Positions 8,059-16,884 of a stretch of DNA of 36,391 nucleotides are shown here, piece by piece (the first letter of the stretch is position 1; each line of letters starts with the position of its first letter). Source of the DNA: Deltaproteobacteria bacterium (lineage in GTDB: Bacteria > Desulfobacterota > Binatia > UBA12015); contig VGTG01000046.1 of assembly GCA_016874795.1 (NCBI GenBank), forward strand, positions 1 through 36,391, in the 5' to 3' direction. Below the pieces are notes generated by a model, which did no database searches, had not been told where the DNA came from, and saw nothing but the letters and a program-made list of their open reading frames with translations. The translations under genes were made by a program, and so were the position numbers.

Positions 8059-9263
8059 CAGGCGGCCTCCCGCGCGGTCGCTCCTCGGAAGATCTCGACG
8101 AGCTCTGCGACGGTGCGCGTCATGTCGAAGTTCTCGACGACGCGGCGACGTCCTTCTGCGGCGAGGCGCGCGGCCTTCTCGGGATCGGCGAGAAGCGCTC
8201 CGATCGCGTCTGCGAGCGCCTTCGGATCCCTCTCGGGAACGAAGAGCCCGCTCTTCCCGTGCTCGACGAGCTCCGCCATCGAGGGCAGCTCGGTGCACAC
8301 GACCGGTGCTCCCGCCGCGAGACCTTCGATCAGGATGTTCGGGATGCCGAAGTGATCCTCGTGGTGCGCCGGAAGCGCGACCACGCTCGTCTCGAGGTAG
8401 GCGGGGATCAGGTCCTCTTGCGGCCGATAGCCGGGCAGATCGACGCGGTCCTCGAGGCCGAGCGAGCGGATCAGGGCCTCGAGCGCGGGGCGCTCTTCGC
8501 CTTCGCCGATGATCTCGAGTCGCGCGTTCGAGCCGGCGTCGCGCAGCAGCGCGATCGCGCGGATGAGGTCGTCGAACCCCTTGCAGGTGCGCAGCGTGCC
8601 GACGCTCAGCACGTGTCCCAGCTGCCGCGTCGCGCCGTTCGGCCGGAAGCGGGCCAGGTCGACGCCGTGGTAGACGGTCCGGATCCGCTCCGCGTGCGCG
8701 GGCGCGATCTCCGCGAGGTAGCCCCGATTGTACCGCGTGCAGGTGATCACGAAGCGCGCGGCGGCGAGCTTCTCGGGAAGCATCGCGTGGTGGACGAAGA
8801 TGTCCGTCGCGTGCCCGGAGAAGCTGAAGGGAAGACCCGTCAAGCGCGAGATCACGAGCGCGGCGGTCGCCGGGTAGGTCGCCCAGTTCGCGTGGATGTG
8901 GCGGACGCTGCGCTTCACCATGTCCTCGGCGAAGTAGAGGCTCTGCGGCAGGACCGCGATCGACTTCGCGAGCGCGTTCGGCATCGAGCGGTGACCGGCG
9001 ACGATCTTCGCGGTGACCCCGAGCGCCGCGCCCGGGTGCCGGCCGAGGGCGCGAAGTGCGGCTCCCGTACGGGCGCCGGGCGATCCGGGGTACACGGTCC
9101 GCTCCAGGAGAACGCGAGCGTCCTCGTGCACGCGCCAGCCCTTCGGTGGCGAGAGCAGGGAGTAGATCGTGAAGTCGAGTCCGCTGTCGTGGAGGCCGCG
9201 GAGCTCGCGTAGAAAGTAGGCGTCGACCTGCCGCGGGAACTGATTGACGATGAACGCGAGCAT
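8058..9263 (-). CDS. Glycosyltransferase family 4 (first of three GT4)
   Basis: 401 residues with a GT-B fold. The N-terminal half starts with FIVNQFP and contains the acceptor-side HIHANWATYPATAAL and FSGHATDIF. The C-terminal donor domain has VYHGVDLARF, SVGTLRTCKGFDDLI, IIGEGEERPALE and the GT4 E-x7-E region (HHEDHFGIPNILIEGLAAG). The HxHxxW and HATDI pattern resembles WcaL/AmsK-like EPS glycosyltransferases. It would transfer a nucleotide-activated sugar to a lipid-linked intermediate; the sugar cannot be inferred. Three bases separate it from the upstream GT4. Confidence 0.9.
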   Translation of the reverse strand: MLAFIVNQFPRQVDAYFLRELRGLHDSGLDFTIYSLLSPPKGWRVHEDARVLLERTVYPGSPGARTGAALRALGRHPGAALGVTAKIVAGHRSMPNALAKSIAVLPQSLYFAEDMVKRSVRHIHANWATYPATAALVISRLTGLPFSFSGHATDIFVHHAMLPEKLAAARFVITCTRYNRGYLAEIAPAHAERIRTVYHGVDLARFRPNGATRQLGHVLSVGTLRTCKGFDDLIRAIALLRDAGSNARLEIIGEGEERPALEALIRSLGLEDRVDLPGYRPQEDLIPAYLETSVVALPAHHEDHFGIPNILIEGLAAGAPVVCTELPSMAELVEHGKSGLFVPERDPKALADAIGALLADPEKAARLAAEGRRRVVENFDMTRTVAELVEIFRGATAREAA

Positions 9264-9266
9264 GGC

Positions 9267-10499
9267 TCAGGCGGCCGCGGCTCGCTGCGTGCGGGCGGCG
9301 AGCGTTCGATAGAGCCGCTCGGTCTGGTCGACCATCGGCGCGATCGCGAAGAGCGTCTCGACGCGCTTCTGACCGGCACGACCGAACCGGTCGCGCAGGT
9401 CGGCGGACTCGGCGAGACGCGTGATCGCGTTCGCGAGCGCCGCCGGATCGCGAGGAGGAACGACCAGCCCGGTCTCGTCCTGCTGGATCACCTCGGCGTT
9501 CCCGCCGACGTCCGTCGCAGCGACGGCTCGCCCGGCCGCCATCGACTCGATCACGGTGTTCGAGAGGCCCTCCTTCACCGAGGAGAGCACGGAGAAGTCG
9601 ACGCTCTGCAGCCATTCGGCGGAGTCGGTGCGGAAGCCGGTGAAGTGGACCCGATCGGCGATGCCGAGCTCGCGACACAACCGGCGGAGGTTCTCCTCCT
9701 CGCGCCCGCCGCCCACGACGACGAGGTGCAGGAGAGGGACGCGGTCGCGGATCAGGGCCATCGCCTGCAGCAGCGTGCCGTGGTCCTTCGCGGGCTCGAT
9801 GCGCGCGACGACACCGGCGACGACGGCGTTCTTCGGGATGCCGAGCTCGTCGCGGCGAACGCGCGGATCGCACGGCGCGCGGAAGCGGTCGAAGTTCACG
9901 CCGTTGTAGATCGTCACGACCTTCTCGGGAGCGAGCCCGCCGCGCTCCAGCAGGTAGCGCCGCACGGCTTCGGAGTTCGCGATGATGCAGTCGGTGGAGC
10001 GCGCGAGCCAGCGCCCGAGGACGCGCTTGTAGGTCTCCTCCCAGATGTCGACGTTGCGCTCGGAGGCGAGCACGATCGGAATGCCCGCGAGCCGCGCCGC
10101 GAGGCGCGCCCAGGTGTTCGCGGTCCAGAGGTACGTCTGGACGATGTCGTAACGTTCGCGACGCATCCGGCCGGCGAGCCGCAGGACGAGCCCGGGATCG
10201 GCCTTGAGCCGCTTCGGCTCCTGATGGACCGGGACGCCGAGGGAGGCGATCTCCGCCGCCTTCCGCCCGTAGCGGAAGCAGCACACGTGCGGCTCGAACT
10301 GCTCGCGATCGATGTGGCGGACGAGCTCGAGGATCTGCTGCTCGGTTCCGCCGATGTCGAGCTCGTCGATGACGAAGAGGACGCGCAGCGGTGGTCCCAA
10401 CGGCGAGCTCCGTGCGGGCCGGGGCGTCCCGGGGCGCGGGCGCCACTGAAGGATCTGGGCCCCCCCGCTCCGGTTCGGCGAGGTTTCGTTGTCGTTCAT
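9267..10499 (-). CDS. Glycosyltransferase family 4 (second)
   Basis: 410 residues. A roughly 38-residue Pro/Arg-rich extension precedes the GT-B fold (LRVLFVIDELDIGGTEQQILELV). The donor domain shows TIYNGVNFDRF, GVVARIEPAKDHGTLLQA, VVVGGGREEENLRRL, and SSVKEGLSNTVIESMAAGRAVAATDVGG, the classical GT4 E-x7-E signature. The GGTEQQ start is typical of GT4 proteins in XrtA-type EPS loci. It ends in a run of Arg and Ala. The extension could reflect a late true start, but no better start with a Shine-Dalgarno was seen. Confidence 0.9.
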   Translation of the reverse strand: MNDNETSPNRSGGAQILQWRPRPGTPRPARSSPLGPPLRVLFVIDELDIGGTEQQILELVRHIDREQFEPHVCCFRYGRKAAEIASLGVPVHQEPKRLKADPGLVLRLAGRMRRERYDIVQTYLWTANTWARLAARLAGIPIVLASERNVDIWEETYKRVLGRWLARSTDCIIANSEAVRRYLLERGGLAPEKVVTIYNGVNFDRFRAPCDPRVRRDELGIPKNAVVAGVVARIEPAKDHGTLLQAMALIRDRVPLLHLVVVGGGREEENLRRLCRELGIADRVHFTGFRTDSAEWLQSVDFSVLSSVKEGLSNTVIESMAAGRAVAATDVGGNAEVIQQDETGLVVPPRDPAALANAITRLAESADLRDRFGRAGQKRVETLFAIAPMVDQTERLYRTLAARTQRAAAA

Positions 10500-10559
10500 G
10501 AATACTACGCTCGAGGCGCGCCGGCCCGACTCTTCTGGCGGCCGGTCCCCGAGAAGGGT

Positions 10560-11567
10560 TTAGCCGGGCGCGCCCCGCTGTTCGGAGCTGCGGCCGGTCT
10601 GCCGCGCCAAGGTCGCGACGCCGGCTTCGAGATCGAGAGCCGGAGCCCAGCCGAGGTCCTCGCGAGCGGCGCGGGTGTCGTAGCGGAGGCTCTCCGTCGC
10701 GCGCCGGAGCTTGTAGCGGGTGAGCGGCAGGCTCCGCCGAGCCAGGCGGCTCGCGACCTCGCAGCCGAGTGCGACCGGATAGAAGAAGGCGGAGGAGAGA
10801 TAGGTCGGGCGCATCGCGGACGCGCCGGACGAAGCGAGCTGGGCGAAGTAGTCGTCCTGCGTGACGGCGCCGTCGATCACGTTGTAGGCGGCGCCTCGAC
10901 GGCCGCGCTCGCCGGCGAGGGCGATCGCTTCGCACGCGTTGTCGACGTGCGTCAGCGGCAGGAGAGCCTTCCGGGAGCCGACCACGATGCGGCGACCACG
11001 TCCGCGCGGCACGGGGAAGGAGAGGCGGCCGAGGAAGGGCTTCGCCTCCGCTCCGTAGAGGATCCCGGGGCGGATGACGATCACGTCGAGCTTCGAGCTC
11101 TCCGCGAAGCGACGGACGCGCTCGTCGGCGCGCGCCTTCGACCACGCGTAGGCGCCGCGCTGCTCGATCGCGGGATCGAGCGGCGTGTCCTCTCGGATCT
11201 CCGCAGCGGCTGCATCGGATCCGTAGATACCCGCGGAGCTGACGTACACCAGCCGGCGCACGCCCGAAGCCTCCGCGGCTTCGAGCAGGTTCTCGGTGCA
11301 GGTGACGTTGTCGCGCTCGAACTCCGCGCGCGAGCCGCCGGTGCTGACGCGCGCGGCGACGTGGTAGATCGTGTCGATCCCGTGCGTCGCGCGGGCGAGC
11401 GCCTTCGGATCGTCGAGGCCGCCCCAGACGACCTCGGAGATCTCCTTGGGAATGCGCTTGAGATCGGTGCCGACGCGCACGAGCGCGCGCAGCGATCGAC
11501 CACGCGCCGCGAGGCGCGCCGCGAGGTGACGCCCGAGATAGCCGGTCGCTCCGGTCAGGAGGTCCAT
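10560..11567 (-). CDS. NAD-dependent epimerase/dehydratase (extended SDR)
   Basis: 335 residues. The N-terminal TGATGYLG is the dinucleotide-binding GxxGxxG. The active site is Ser in VSSAGIYG (110-111) with Y140-x3-K144 in GAYAWSKA. The family works on nucleotide sugars or related substrates as epimerase, dehydratase or reductase. The sequence is also near the 3-beta-hydroxysteroid-dehydrogenase-like branch, so the exact reaction is open. The chosen ATG at 11567 lies within the 3' end of the upstream Gfo/Idh gene (13-base overlap) with GAGAGGAACC directly before it. An open frame continues far upstream but only by overlapping that gene. Confidence 0.88.
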   Translation of the reverse strand: MDLLTGATGYLGRHLAARLAARGRSLRALVRVGTDLKRIPKEISEVVWGGLDDPKALARATHGIDTIYHVAARVSTGGSRAEFERDNVTCTENLLEAAEASGVRRLVYVSSAGIYGSDAAAAEIREDTPLDPAIEQRGAYAWSKARADERVRRFAESSKLDVIVIRPGILYGAEAKPFLGRLSFPVPRGRGRRIVVGSRKALLPLTHVDNACEAIALAGERGRRGAAYNVIDGAVTQDDYFAQLASSGASAMRPTYLSSAFFYPVALGCEVASRLARRSLPLTRYKLRRATESLRYDTRAAREDLGWAPALDLEAGVATLARQTGRSSEQRGAPG

Positions 11568-12664
11568 GGTTCCTCTCGTGCATGGCCGTTGCCCTTGCCG
11601 GCGTCGGTGGCCGCTCCGGGCGAGAAATGCTTCTCGATGATGCGCAGCAGGCGGACGTTCTCGCGGCCCGCGGCGCCGTCGACCGGCGAGGGATCGCCGC
11701 GATCGAGGCTCCGATAGAACTCGCGGATGTTCTGTCCGATGCCGGGATAGAGCTTCATCCGGCGGAGTGCCACGCCGATCACGTTCTCGGCGGTGGCCTG
11801 CACGAGCTGCGCCGCCGGCTCGAGGTTCGCGGTGAGCTTGCCGACCAGCTTCGGCAGCTTCCGCACGCGCTCGAGGAGGATCGTCATCGTGTTGAGATTG
11901 ATTCGAGCGGTCGCCTTCGTGCCGAAGAGGTTCAGATGATTCAGGTAGGGCTGCGCGCCCATCGAGAAGACGACGTAGCCGTAGGTCTGGTCCCCCTCGA
12001 GCAGGATGCGGATCTCGCGCAGGAGGCCGTCCGCACCGAGCGGCTTCCCGGCGATCTGAACGCCGTGGACGTCGCCGAGGAACTCGGTCGCGAGGTAGAG
12101 CGGGTGCGGACCGAGGTTGTAGAGGGGCGCGAACGGATCGGCGACGCTCCAGTGCTTGCCGTCGCCCGGCGCAGCTCCCCCTTCGACCGGGTTGACGCCC
12201 TGATGCGCCTCGACGGACACGATGTCGCCGAGGACGCCCTTGTCGACGAGAGCGCGGGCTTTGCGGATCACCGGGTCGAAGAGCCGGTTGTGATCGATGC
12301 ACAGCCGGCGGCCGTAGCGCTCGGCGGCCTCGATCATGCGATCGCAGTCGGACACGCGAAGGGCCATCGGCTTCTCGACCATGACGTTCGCGCCGCGCTC
12401 CATCGCTGCGATCGCGAGATCGGCGTGCGTGTGCGGCGGCGTCAGGACGTGGACGATGTTAGGCTCCTCGCGCCGCATCATCTCGTCGATGTCGTCGTAC
12501 GCGTTCGGGATGTTTCGCGGTCGCGCGAACTCCTCCGCGCGGTCGCGATCGGCGTCGCACACGGCGACGACGCGCGCATTCGGTACTCCGCGTGCGTAGC
12601 CGTGGTGCACGACCGCGATGCGTCCTGCGCCGATCAGCGCGACGCGATGCGAGCGGTCGGTCAT
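11555..12664 (-). CDS. Gfo/Idh/MocA-family oxidoreductase
   Basis: 369 residues. The N-terminal Rossmann fold has GAGRIA (12-17) and the family's EKP motif (E97-K98-P99 in VMVEKPMAL). The second half is the alpha/beta substrate domain with NLGPHPLYL. Relatives oxidise or reduce sugars and nucleotide sugars (for example WlbA on UDP-GlcNAcA), and a pair with an SDR epimerase suggests synthesis of a rare sugar. The ATG at 12664 has GAGAGGAA upstream; an upstream in-frame ATG at 12748 would overlap the radical SAM gene and is rejected. The C-terminal tail (KGNGHAREE) is low in structure. Confidence 0.9.
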   Translation of the reverse strand: MTDRSHRVALIGAGRIAVVHHGYARGVPNARVVAVCDADRDRAEEFARPRNIPNAYDDIDEMMRREEPNIVHVLTPPHTHADLAIAAMERGANVMVEKPMALRVSDCDRMIEAAERYGRRLCIDHNRLFDPVIRKARALVDKGVLGDIVSVEAHQGVNPVEGGAAPGDGKHWSVADPFAPLYNLGPHPLYLATEFLGDVHGVQIAGKPLGADGLLREIRILLEGDQTYGYVVFSMGAQPYLNHLNLFGTKATARINLNTMTILLERVRKLPKLVGKLTANLEPAAQLVQATAENVIGVALRRMKLYPGIGQNIREFYRSLDRGDPSPVDGAAGRENVRLLRIIEKHFSPGAATDAGKGNGHAREEPWTS

Positions 12665-12689
12665 CGATTCCTCTCCCGGGTCGGCGCGC

Positions 12690-13889
12690 TCATCCGAGAG
12701 TCGGGAGGTAGCGCCAGAATTCGTTGTTGAGAGCGCAGCACTTCGCACACTTCGGGAAGAGCCGGCGCTTCTTCAGAGCCTTCCGGAACGTCACGTAGGA
12801 GTCGTTGTTCCAGATCTCCCGCACGCTCTGCTGTCGGACGTTCCCGAAGGCCACGTCGATCGAGCAGGAGTAGACGTCGCCGTACGGGCTGATGCGGAAC
12901 GTCTTCCAGGGGTAGAAGCACTTCTCGACGAAGGCGTACTCGTCGTCGAGGAAGCGGCGCTCCATCTGGTCGGGCGTCGTCAGGGGCGGGCCGAAGCCGA
13001 TCGGGATGCCGTACTCCTCGCTCTTCTTCTTCGCCTTCTCGGCCTCCTCGAAGAGCGTGTCGCCGTTCACCTGCCGGAGGTACATCGGCAGGTCCTGGTC
13101 CTCTTCCTTCTTGTGCACGGGAAGCGGGATCATCTGCTCGGTCTCTCGGTCGTGCTCGGGCGTCGTGTAGAACATGTAGTCGAAGTCGACGGTGTCGACG
13201 CCGGTGTCCTTCAGCCAGTCGAGCACCTCGCTGTAGCGGTGCTGGTTCAGCGCGGAGATCGTCACCGTGATGCCGATCTTCGGGCGCCGGACGCCGAGCT
13301 CCTGCTTGGCCGCCTGGATGTTGCGGATGCCCTCGAGGAGACGGCGGAAGCTGCCCTTGCCACGACGGATCTCGTCGTGCAGATCGTCCGGTCCGTCGAT
13401 CGAGATCGACAGGGCGTGCGGTTTCAACGAGACCAGGCGTCGCGCCTCGTCCGGCCGCAGGAACCAGCCGTTCGTGTTCACGCAGAGATGGATCGGCGTC
13501 TTCGTGATGTGCTCGACGATCTCGAAGACGTCCTTCCGGAGGAACACCTCGCCGCCCGTGATGGTCATGTCCTCCACGCCCATCGCCGCGATGTCGTCGA
13601 CGACGCGCTTGATCTCTTCGGTGCTGAGCTCCGCCCGCTGACGCTCCTTGATGTAATCGGGGTGCGTCTTGTCGTGCATCATCCGGGGGATGTCGAGCGG
13701 GCACATCTGGCACGACAGGTTGCAGCGGAGCGTCAGCTCCATCGTGACGGACTGCGGCGTCCACGCCTTCCCGCGCGCGACGGTGTACGGGACCCAGTAC
13801 TTGTAGGATTTGAGGTTGCTCTTCGTGAGCCCTCGGTCCCGCAGCCAACCCTTCATGTCGTCGAGTACGGTGTTTTCGTCGTTGGTCAT
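12690..13889 (-). CDS. Radical SAM/SPASM-domain enzyme
   Basis: 399 residues. The CxxxCxxC cluster motif is C56-x3-C60-x2-C63 (RCNLSCQMC), followed by TITGGEVFL (the GGEP-like SAM contact, here GGEV). The C-terminal third has a SPASM-type Cys set: CFYPWKTFRISPYGDVYSCS, then FPKCAKCCAL. Such proteins generate a 5'-deoxyadenosyl radical and bind auxiliary Fe-S clusters. Many modify peptides, but some act in cell-surface glycan loci, with substrates mostly unknown. Nothing peptide-like is encoded next to it, so a sugar or lipid-linked substrate is the better guess here. A small palindrome overlaps its ribosome-binding site. Confidence 0.9.
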   Translation of the reverse strand: MTNDENTVLDDMKGWLRDRGLTKSNLKSYKYWVPYTVARGKAWTPQSVTMELTLRCNLSCQMCPLDIPRMMHDKTHPDYIKERQRAELSTEEIKRVVDDIAAMGVEDMTITGGEVFLRKDVFEIVEHITKTPIHLCVNTNGWFLRPDEARRLVSLKPHALSISIDGPDDLHDEIRRGKGSFRRLLEGIRNIQAAKQELGVRRPKIGITVTISALNQHRYSEVLDWLKDTGVDTVDFDYMFYTTPEHDRETEQMIPLPVHKKEEDQDLPMYLRQVNGDTLFEEAEKAKKKSEEYGIPIGFGPPLTTPDQMERRFLDDEYAFVEKCFYPWKTFRISPYGDVYSCSIDVAFGNVRQQSVREIWNNDSYVTFRKALKKRRLFPKCAKCCALNNEFWRYLPTLG

Positions 13890-13891
13890 TG

Positions 13892-13905
13892 CTGACTCCA
13901 GTCAG
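13892..13905 (-). promoter_or_regulatory. Palindrome covering the radical SAM ribosome-binding site
   Basis: On the minus strand CTGACT-GG-AGTCAG stands two bases before the ATG at 13889 and contains the GGAG ribosome-binding site in its centre. In RNA only a short stem (CTGA with TCAG around CTGGAG, or GACT with AGTC) can form. It could tune translation or be a coincidence. Confidence 0.25.
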
Positions 13906-13932
13906 TCCGTCCTGGGAGATGGCGTACGCGGA

Positions 13933-14721
13933 TCACAGGAAGCGGCGGCCCTGCTGGCGCAGGCGCAGTCCGTCCTCGCGAGTCGGAAAGGAAAAGTAGG
14001 TCGCCTGGCTGCGGTCGTTCGGCTGGGTCGTGATCGCCCCCTGCTCGAGGCGGTCGATCGCGTCGACGATCAGCCGGGCGCCCGTCGCCTTGGTCTTTCG
14101 AATGATCGTGTCCTGGGTATCGTCCGGCTCGATCGGGACCCGCTCCTGTAGGAGGATCGGTCCGTCGTCGAGCTCTTCGTTCATGAAGTGGACGGTCGCA
14201 CCCGTTTCCTTCTCGCCGTTGGCGAGCACCCAGAAGCTCGGGAGACGGCCGCGGTACCGCGGCAGCAGAGCTCCGTGGACGTTGATGCAGCCGAGGCGGG
14301 GAAGGGCGAGGATCTCGCTCTTGAACTTCTGGCTCGCGTTGATCGAGATCACGAGGTCGAGGGAGAGCTTGCGCAGCGTGTCGAGGTACTCGCGTCCGTT
14401 CACGCTCTTCGTCTCGTAGAACGGGACCTCGTACTGCTGCGCGACACCGCGAACCGAGTAGTGGCCCGGGAGGAGGACGCGCGACGACGCCACGGCGAGC
14501 GCGCGGCGCGTCGCGTAGCGAAAGGACTGGCGCAGGAACTGGCCCGGGCCGTACAGCGCGAGATGGTCACGCAGGGTCGACGTCCACGTCTGCTTCGGCA
14601 TCAGCTCCGGGAGGATCGTGATTCCAGCGATGTTCGCGCGACGATGGCGCAGCACCGTGTGGAGGAACTGCGGCAGATACAGGCAGTCCTCCTGCGTGAT
14701 GATGAAGGCACGTAGTCCCAT
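13933..14721 (-). CDS. Formyltransferase (methionyl-tRNA formyltransferase-like fold, probably sugar-modifying)
   Basis: 262 residues. The formyltransferase catalytic triad is present: N147 and H149 in CINVHGALLPRYRG and D185 in ELDDGPIL, with GATVHFM between. The family moves a formyl group from N10-formyltetrahydrofolate to an amine. It lacks the C-terminal tRNA-binding domain of Fmt and sits inside an EPS operon, so an amino-sugar substrate (as for ArnA, VioF or WlaRD) is inferred. The C-terminal segment (TQPNDRSQATYFSFPTREDG) resembles linkers in glycan formyltransferases. The ATG at 14721 is the natural start after a 66-bp gap, in which I see no clear element. Confidence 0.85.
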   Translation of the reverse strand: MGLRAFIITQEDCLYLPQFLHTVLRHRRANIAGITILPELMPKQTWTSTLRDHLALYGPGQFLRQSFRYATRRALAVASSRVLLPGHYSVRGVAQQYEVPFYETKSVNGREYLDTLRKLSLDLVISINASQKFKSEILALPRLGCINVHGALLPRYRGRLPSFWVLANGEKETGATVHFMNEELDDGPILLQERVPIEPDDTQDTIIRKTKATGARLIVDAIDRLEQGAITTQPNDRSQATYFSFPTREDGLRLRQQGRRFL

Positions 14722-14787
14722 GCGCGGCCTAGACCCCGGCCGCCATCTTGGTGGCTGGACGAGACGAAGACAAGACGAAAACCCGGC

Positions 14788-15657
14788 TCACGAGTGGAGC
14801 CATCCCCGTTGTGCGAGGACGTCGCGCATGGGGGCGAAACGGAAGTCCGAGAGGAGGCGGCGGAGCTTCGACTCCATCGAATCGAGCCGGATGTAATGGG
14901 TCGAAATACCACGTTTGCCGCGGCTCTTGAGGCGCGGCTGCTGCGTATCGATCTCCCACGGATGGAGATAGACCAGCGCCGGCTCGCCCTCGCGATTCAC
15001 ACGGCGCATGCCCCAGCGCATGTACTGGTACGGCAGGAGGCGAAGGTAGGCGCCGCCGCCCAGAGGCAGGTTCCGGCTCCCGAAGCGCGTCGTCGTCATC
15101 GGGAACTCGACGAGCTTCCGGCGACCGGCCTGGTGGATGACGAACGGGAAACGAAGCGCGCCGGGAATGCCGTAGAGGGAGTCCTGGACCGGGAAGATGC
15201 TCGAATCGTACTCGAGGCCGGCCTCGAGCATCACGTCGAGCGCCCACATCGACTTCGTGGTCACCGAGAAGGACGGGGCGCGATAGCCGTACGCCTGACG
15301 TCCGAGGATCTTGTGCAGGATCTCCTGCGAGCGCTCGAGGTCGCGGCGATAGAGGTCGCGACCCTGCTCGTACAGAAGCCGATGCGAGTAGCCGTGCGTC
15401 GCGATCTCGTGTCCCTCGGCCGCGATCTCCTCGACGAGAGCGGGATGCCGCTCCGCGTTCCACGTCAAGATGAAGAACGTTCCCTTCACCTTGAACTCGC
15501 CGAGGATGCCGAGGATGCGGCGCGTGTTCGCGACGACGCGGCTTTCGTAGCGGTCCCACTCGTCGAGGCGGACCTGATCCTCGAAGTCGGAGACCTGATA
15601 CCAGTCCTCGACATCGACGGAGAACGCGTTCATCACGGGTTGGCTCTGCGCGGTCAT
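14788..15657 (-). CDS. XrtA/PEP-CTERM-locus polysaccharide deacetylase with DUF3473
   Basis: 289 residues. The early SVDVEDWYQ motif, THGYSHRLLYEQ (metal His), GYRAPSFSVTTKS and the C-terminal DUF3473 region (PGALRFPF...TTTRFGSRNLPLGGGAYLRLLP...YLHPWEID) match the deacetylase subfamily that marks PEP-CTERM EPS loci. It would deacetylate an amino sugar of the polymer or lipid intermediate. The ATG at 15657 overlaps the upstream GT2 stop (ATGA); an internal ATG at 15633 is an alternative start and gives MNAFSVDVEDW, the more usual N-terminus. This gene and the ExeA-like ATPase are the strongest evidence for calling the locus XrtA-type. Confidence 0.92.
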   Translation of the reverse strand: MTAQSQPVMNAFSVDVEDWYQVSDFEDQVRLDEWDRYESRVVANTRRILGILGEFKVKGTFFILTWNAERHPALVEEIAAEGHEIATHGYSHRLLYEQGRDLYRRDLERSQEILHKILGRQAYGYRAPSFSVTTKSMWALDVMLEAGLEYDSSIFPVQDSLYGIPGALRFPFVIHQAGRRKLVEFPMTTTRFGSRNLPLGGGAYLRLLPYQYMRWGMRRVNREGEPALVYLHPWEIDTQQPRLKSRGKRGISTHYIRLDSMESKLRRLLSDFRFAPMRDVLAQRGWLHS

Positions 15658-16856
15658 TCGCGAGCTCCCTTCGAGGTCGCCGCGACGGCGCCCGTCTCGA
15701 ACGGGCGCTCTGCGGTCTGCCAGCGACCGAGCTCGGAACCCGTCAACACCTTCCACCACCCCATCCCCGCGGCGAGATTCGCGATGCCGAAGTACACCGC
15801 CGGCGAGAGCCGCCGCTTGAGGCTGCCTTCCGGAAGCAGGAACGCCATGGGTATAGCCGCATACACGAGAAGCTGGCCGGCGAACACGAGCCGATAGAAC
15901 AGGCCGCCCGCGAGCGCCGCCCCCGCGAAGATCATCAGGAACCAGACGGGCGTGAGATACCGGAGGCCCTTTCGCGAGAGAAGCTCCCAGCCGAGCAGCC
16001 ACGCGCGCTCGCGGACGATGTCCGGCCAGACCGCGGCGATGCCGCGGATCCCGCGCCCGATGATGCGGGAGCGTCGGCGAAGCTCGTCGCCCAGGTTGCG
16101 CGAGCCCGCCTCGATCGAGAGCGCGCCCGGCTCGTAGAGGCAGTCGTGGCCCGCGGCGCCGACCCAGATCGGCTGCACCATGTCGTTGCAGACGTCGTTC
16201 GGAATCGGGCGGCAGAGGCCGGTGCGGATCCCGAAGATCGAGCCATTCGCGCCGAGGAGCCGGCCGAGCCCGCTCTCGAGCCGCTTCTGGAGCTGATCGA
16301 GCTCCCAGTAGCGGTTGTAGCCTTCCGCGATCGGGTTCTCGTTGAAGTTCCGGTAGACGAGCTCTCCGCAGACGCTTCCGACTTTCGGATCGGCGAAGGG
16401 CTGGACGAGCTTCCGGAGAGCGTCCTGCTGGTACATCCCGTTCGCGTCCGTGAAGACGATCACGTCTCCGCGCGCGCGCGGCAGCGTGTCGTTGAGGCAG
16501 AGGTTCTTGCCCCGGTTCACGGGGTAGTCGTGCAGCACGACGCCGCGATCGGCGTAGCTCTGCGCGATCTCGTTCGTGCGATCGGTCGAGCCGTCCGAGG
16601 CGACGATCACCTCGAGGCGGTCCCGCGGATAGTCGAGCTCGACGGCGTTCTCGAGCTTCCGGTCGAGGACCTCCTCCTCGTTGTAGGCGGAGATCACGAG
16701 GCTGACGCGCGGTAGCTCGGCTTCGCTCGCGTAGGAGGCGGCGGTCCGACGTCCGCGCACGAGCGCGATGCCCGCGAGCAGCAGCGGGTAGCCGACGTAC
16801 TGGTAGGCGAGAGTGAGGGTGCCCACCCAGAAGAGAATGGCGGCGAACGTTTCCAT
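15654..16856 (-). CDS. Membrane glycosyltransferase family 2
   Basis: 400 residues. One N-terminal transmembrane helix (AILFWVGTLTLAYQYVGYPLLLAGIAL) is followed by a GT-A domain: VSLVISAYNEEEVL, ASDGSTDRTNE, a GKNLCLN segment and the metal motif region VFTDANGMY. The C-terminus has three or more hydrophobic segments (about 295-370). The arrangement resembles BcsA/IcaA-like or WcaA/EpsD-type GT2 proteins, but no QxxRW processive motif is visible, so it is probably not a synthase. The ATG at 16856 was preferred over the upstream in-frame ATG at 16928, which would overlap the previous gene. Confidence 0.88.
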   Translation of the reverse strand: METFAAILFWVGTLTLAYQYVGYPLLLAGIALVRGRRTAASYASEAELPRVSLVISAYNEEEVLDRKLENAVELDYPRDRLEVIVASDGSTDRTNEIAQSYADRGVVLHDYPVNRGKNLCLNDTLPRARGDVIVFTDANGMYQQDALRKLVQPFADPKVGSVCGELVYRNFNENPIAEGYNRYWELDQLQKRLESGLGRLLGANGSIFGIRTGLCRPIPNDVCNDMVQPIWVGAAGHDCLYEPGALSIEAGSRNLGDELRRRSRIIGRGIRGIAAVWPDIVRERAWLLGWELLSRKGLRYLTPVWFLMIFAGAALAGGLFYRLVFAGQLLVYAAIPMAFLLPEGSLKRRLSPAVYFGIANLAAGMGWWKVLTGSELGRWQTAERPFETGAVAATSKGARE

Positions 16857-16884
16857 CAGATTCTCGATCCGTCGACGATCGGGT

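Noticed and set aside
8059-11583. Upstream extension of the minus-strand deacetylase frame (over 1100 extra codons)
   Set aside because: It is a shifted frame of two GT4 genes and the epimerase gene, dominated by Arg and Ala. The true start at 8058 has a TGATG overlap with the upstream gene.
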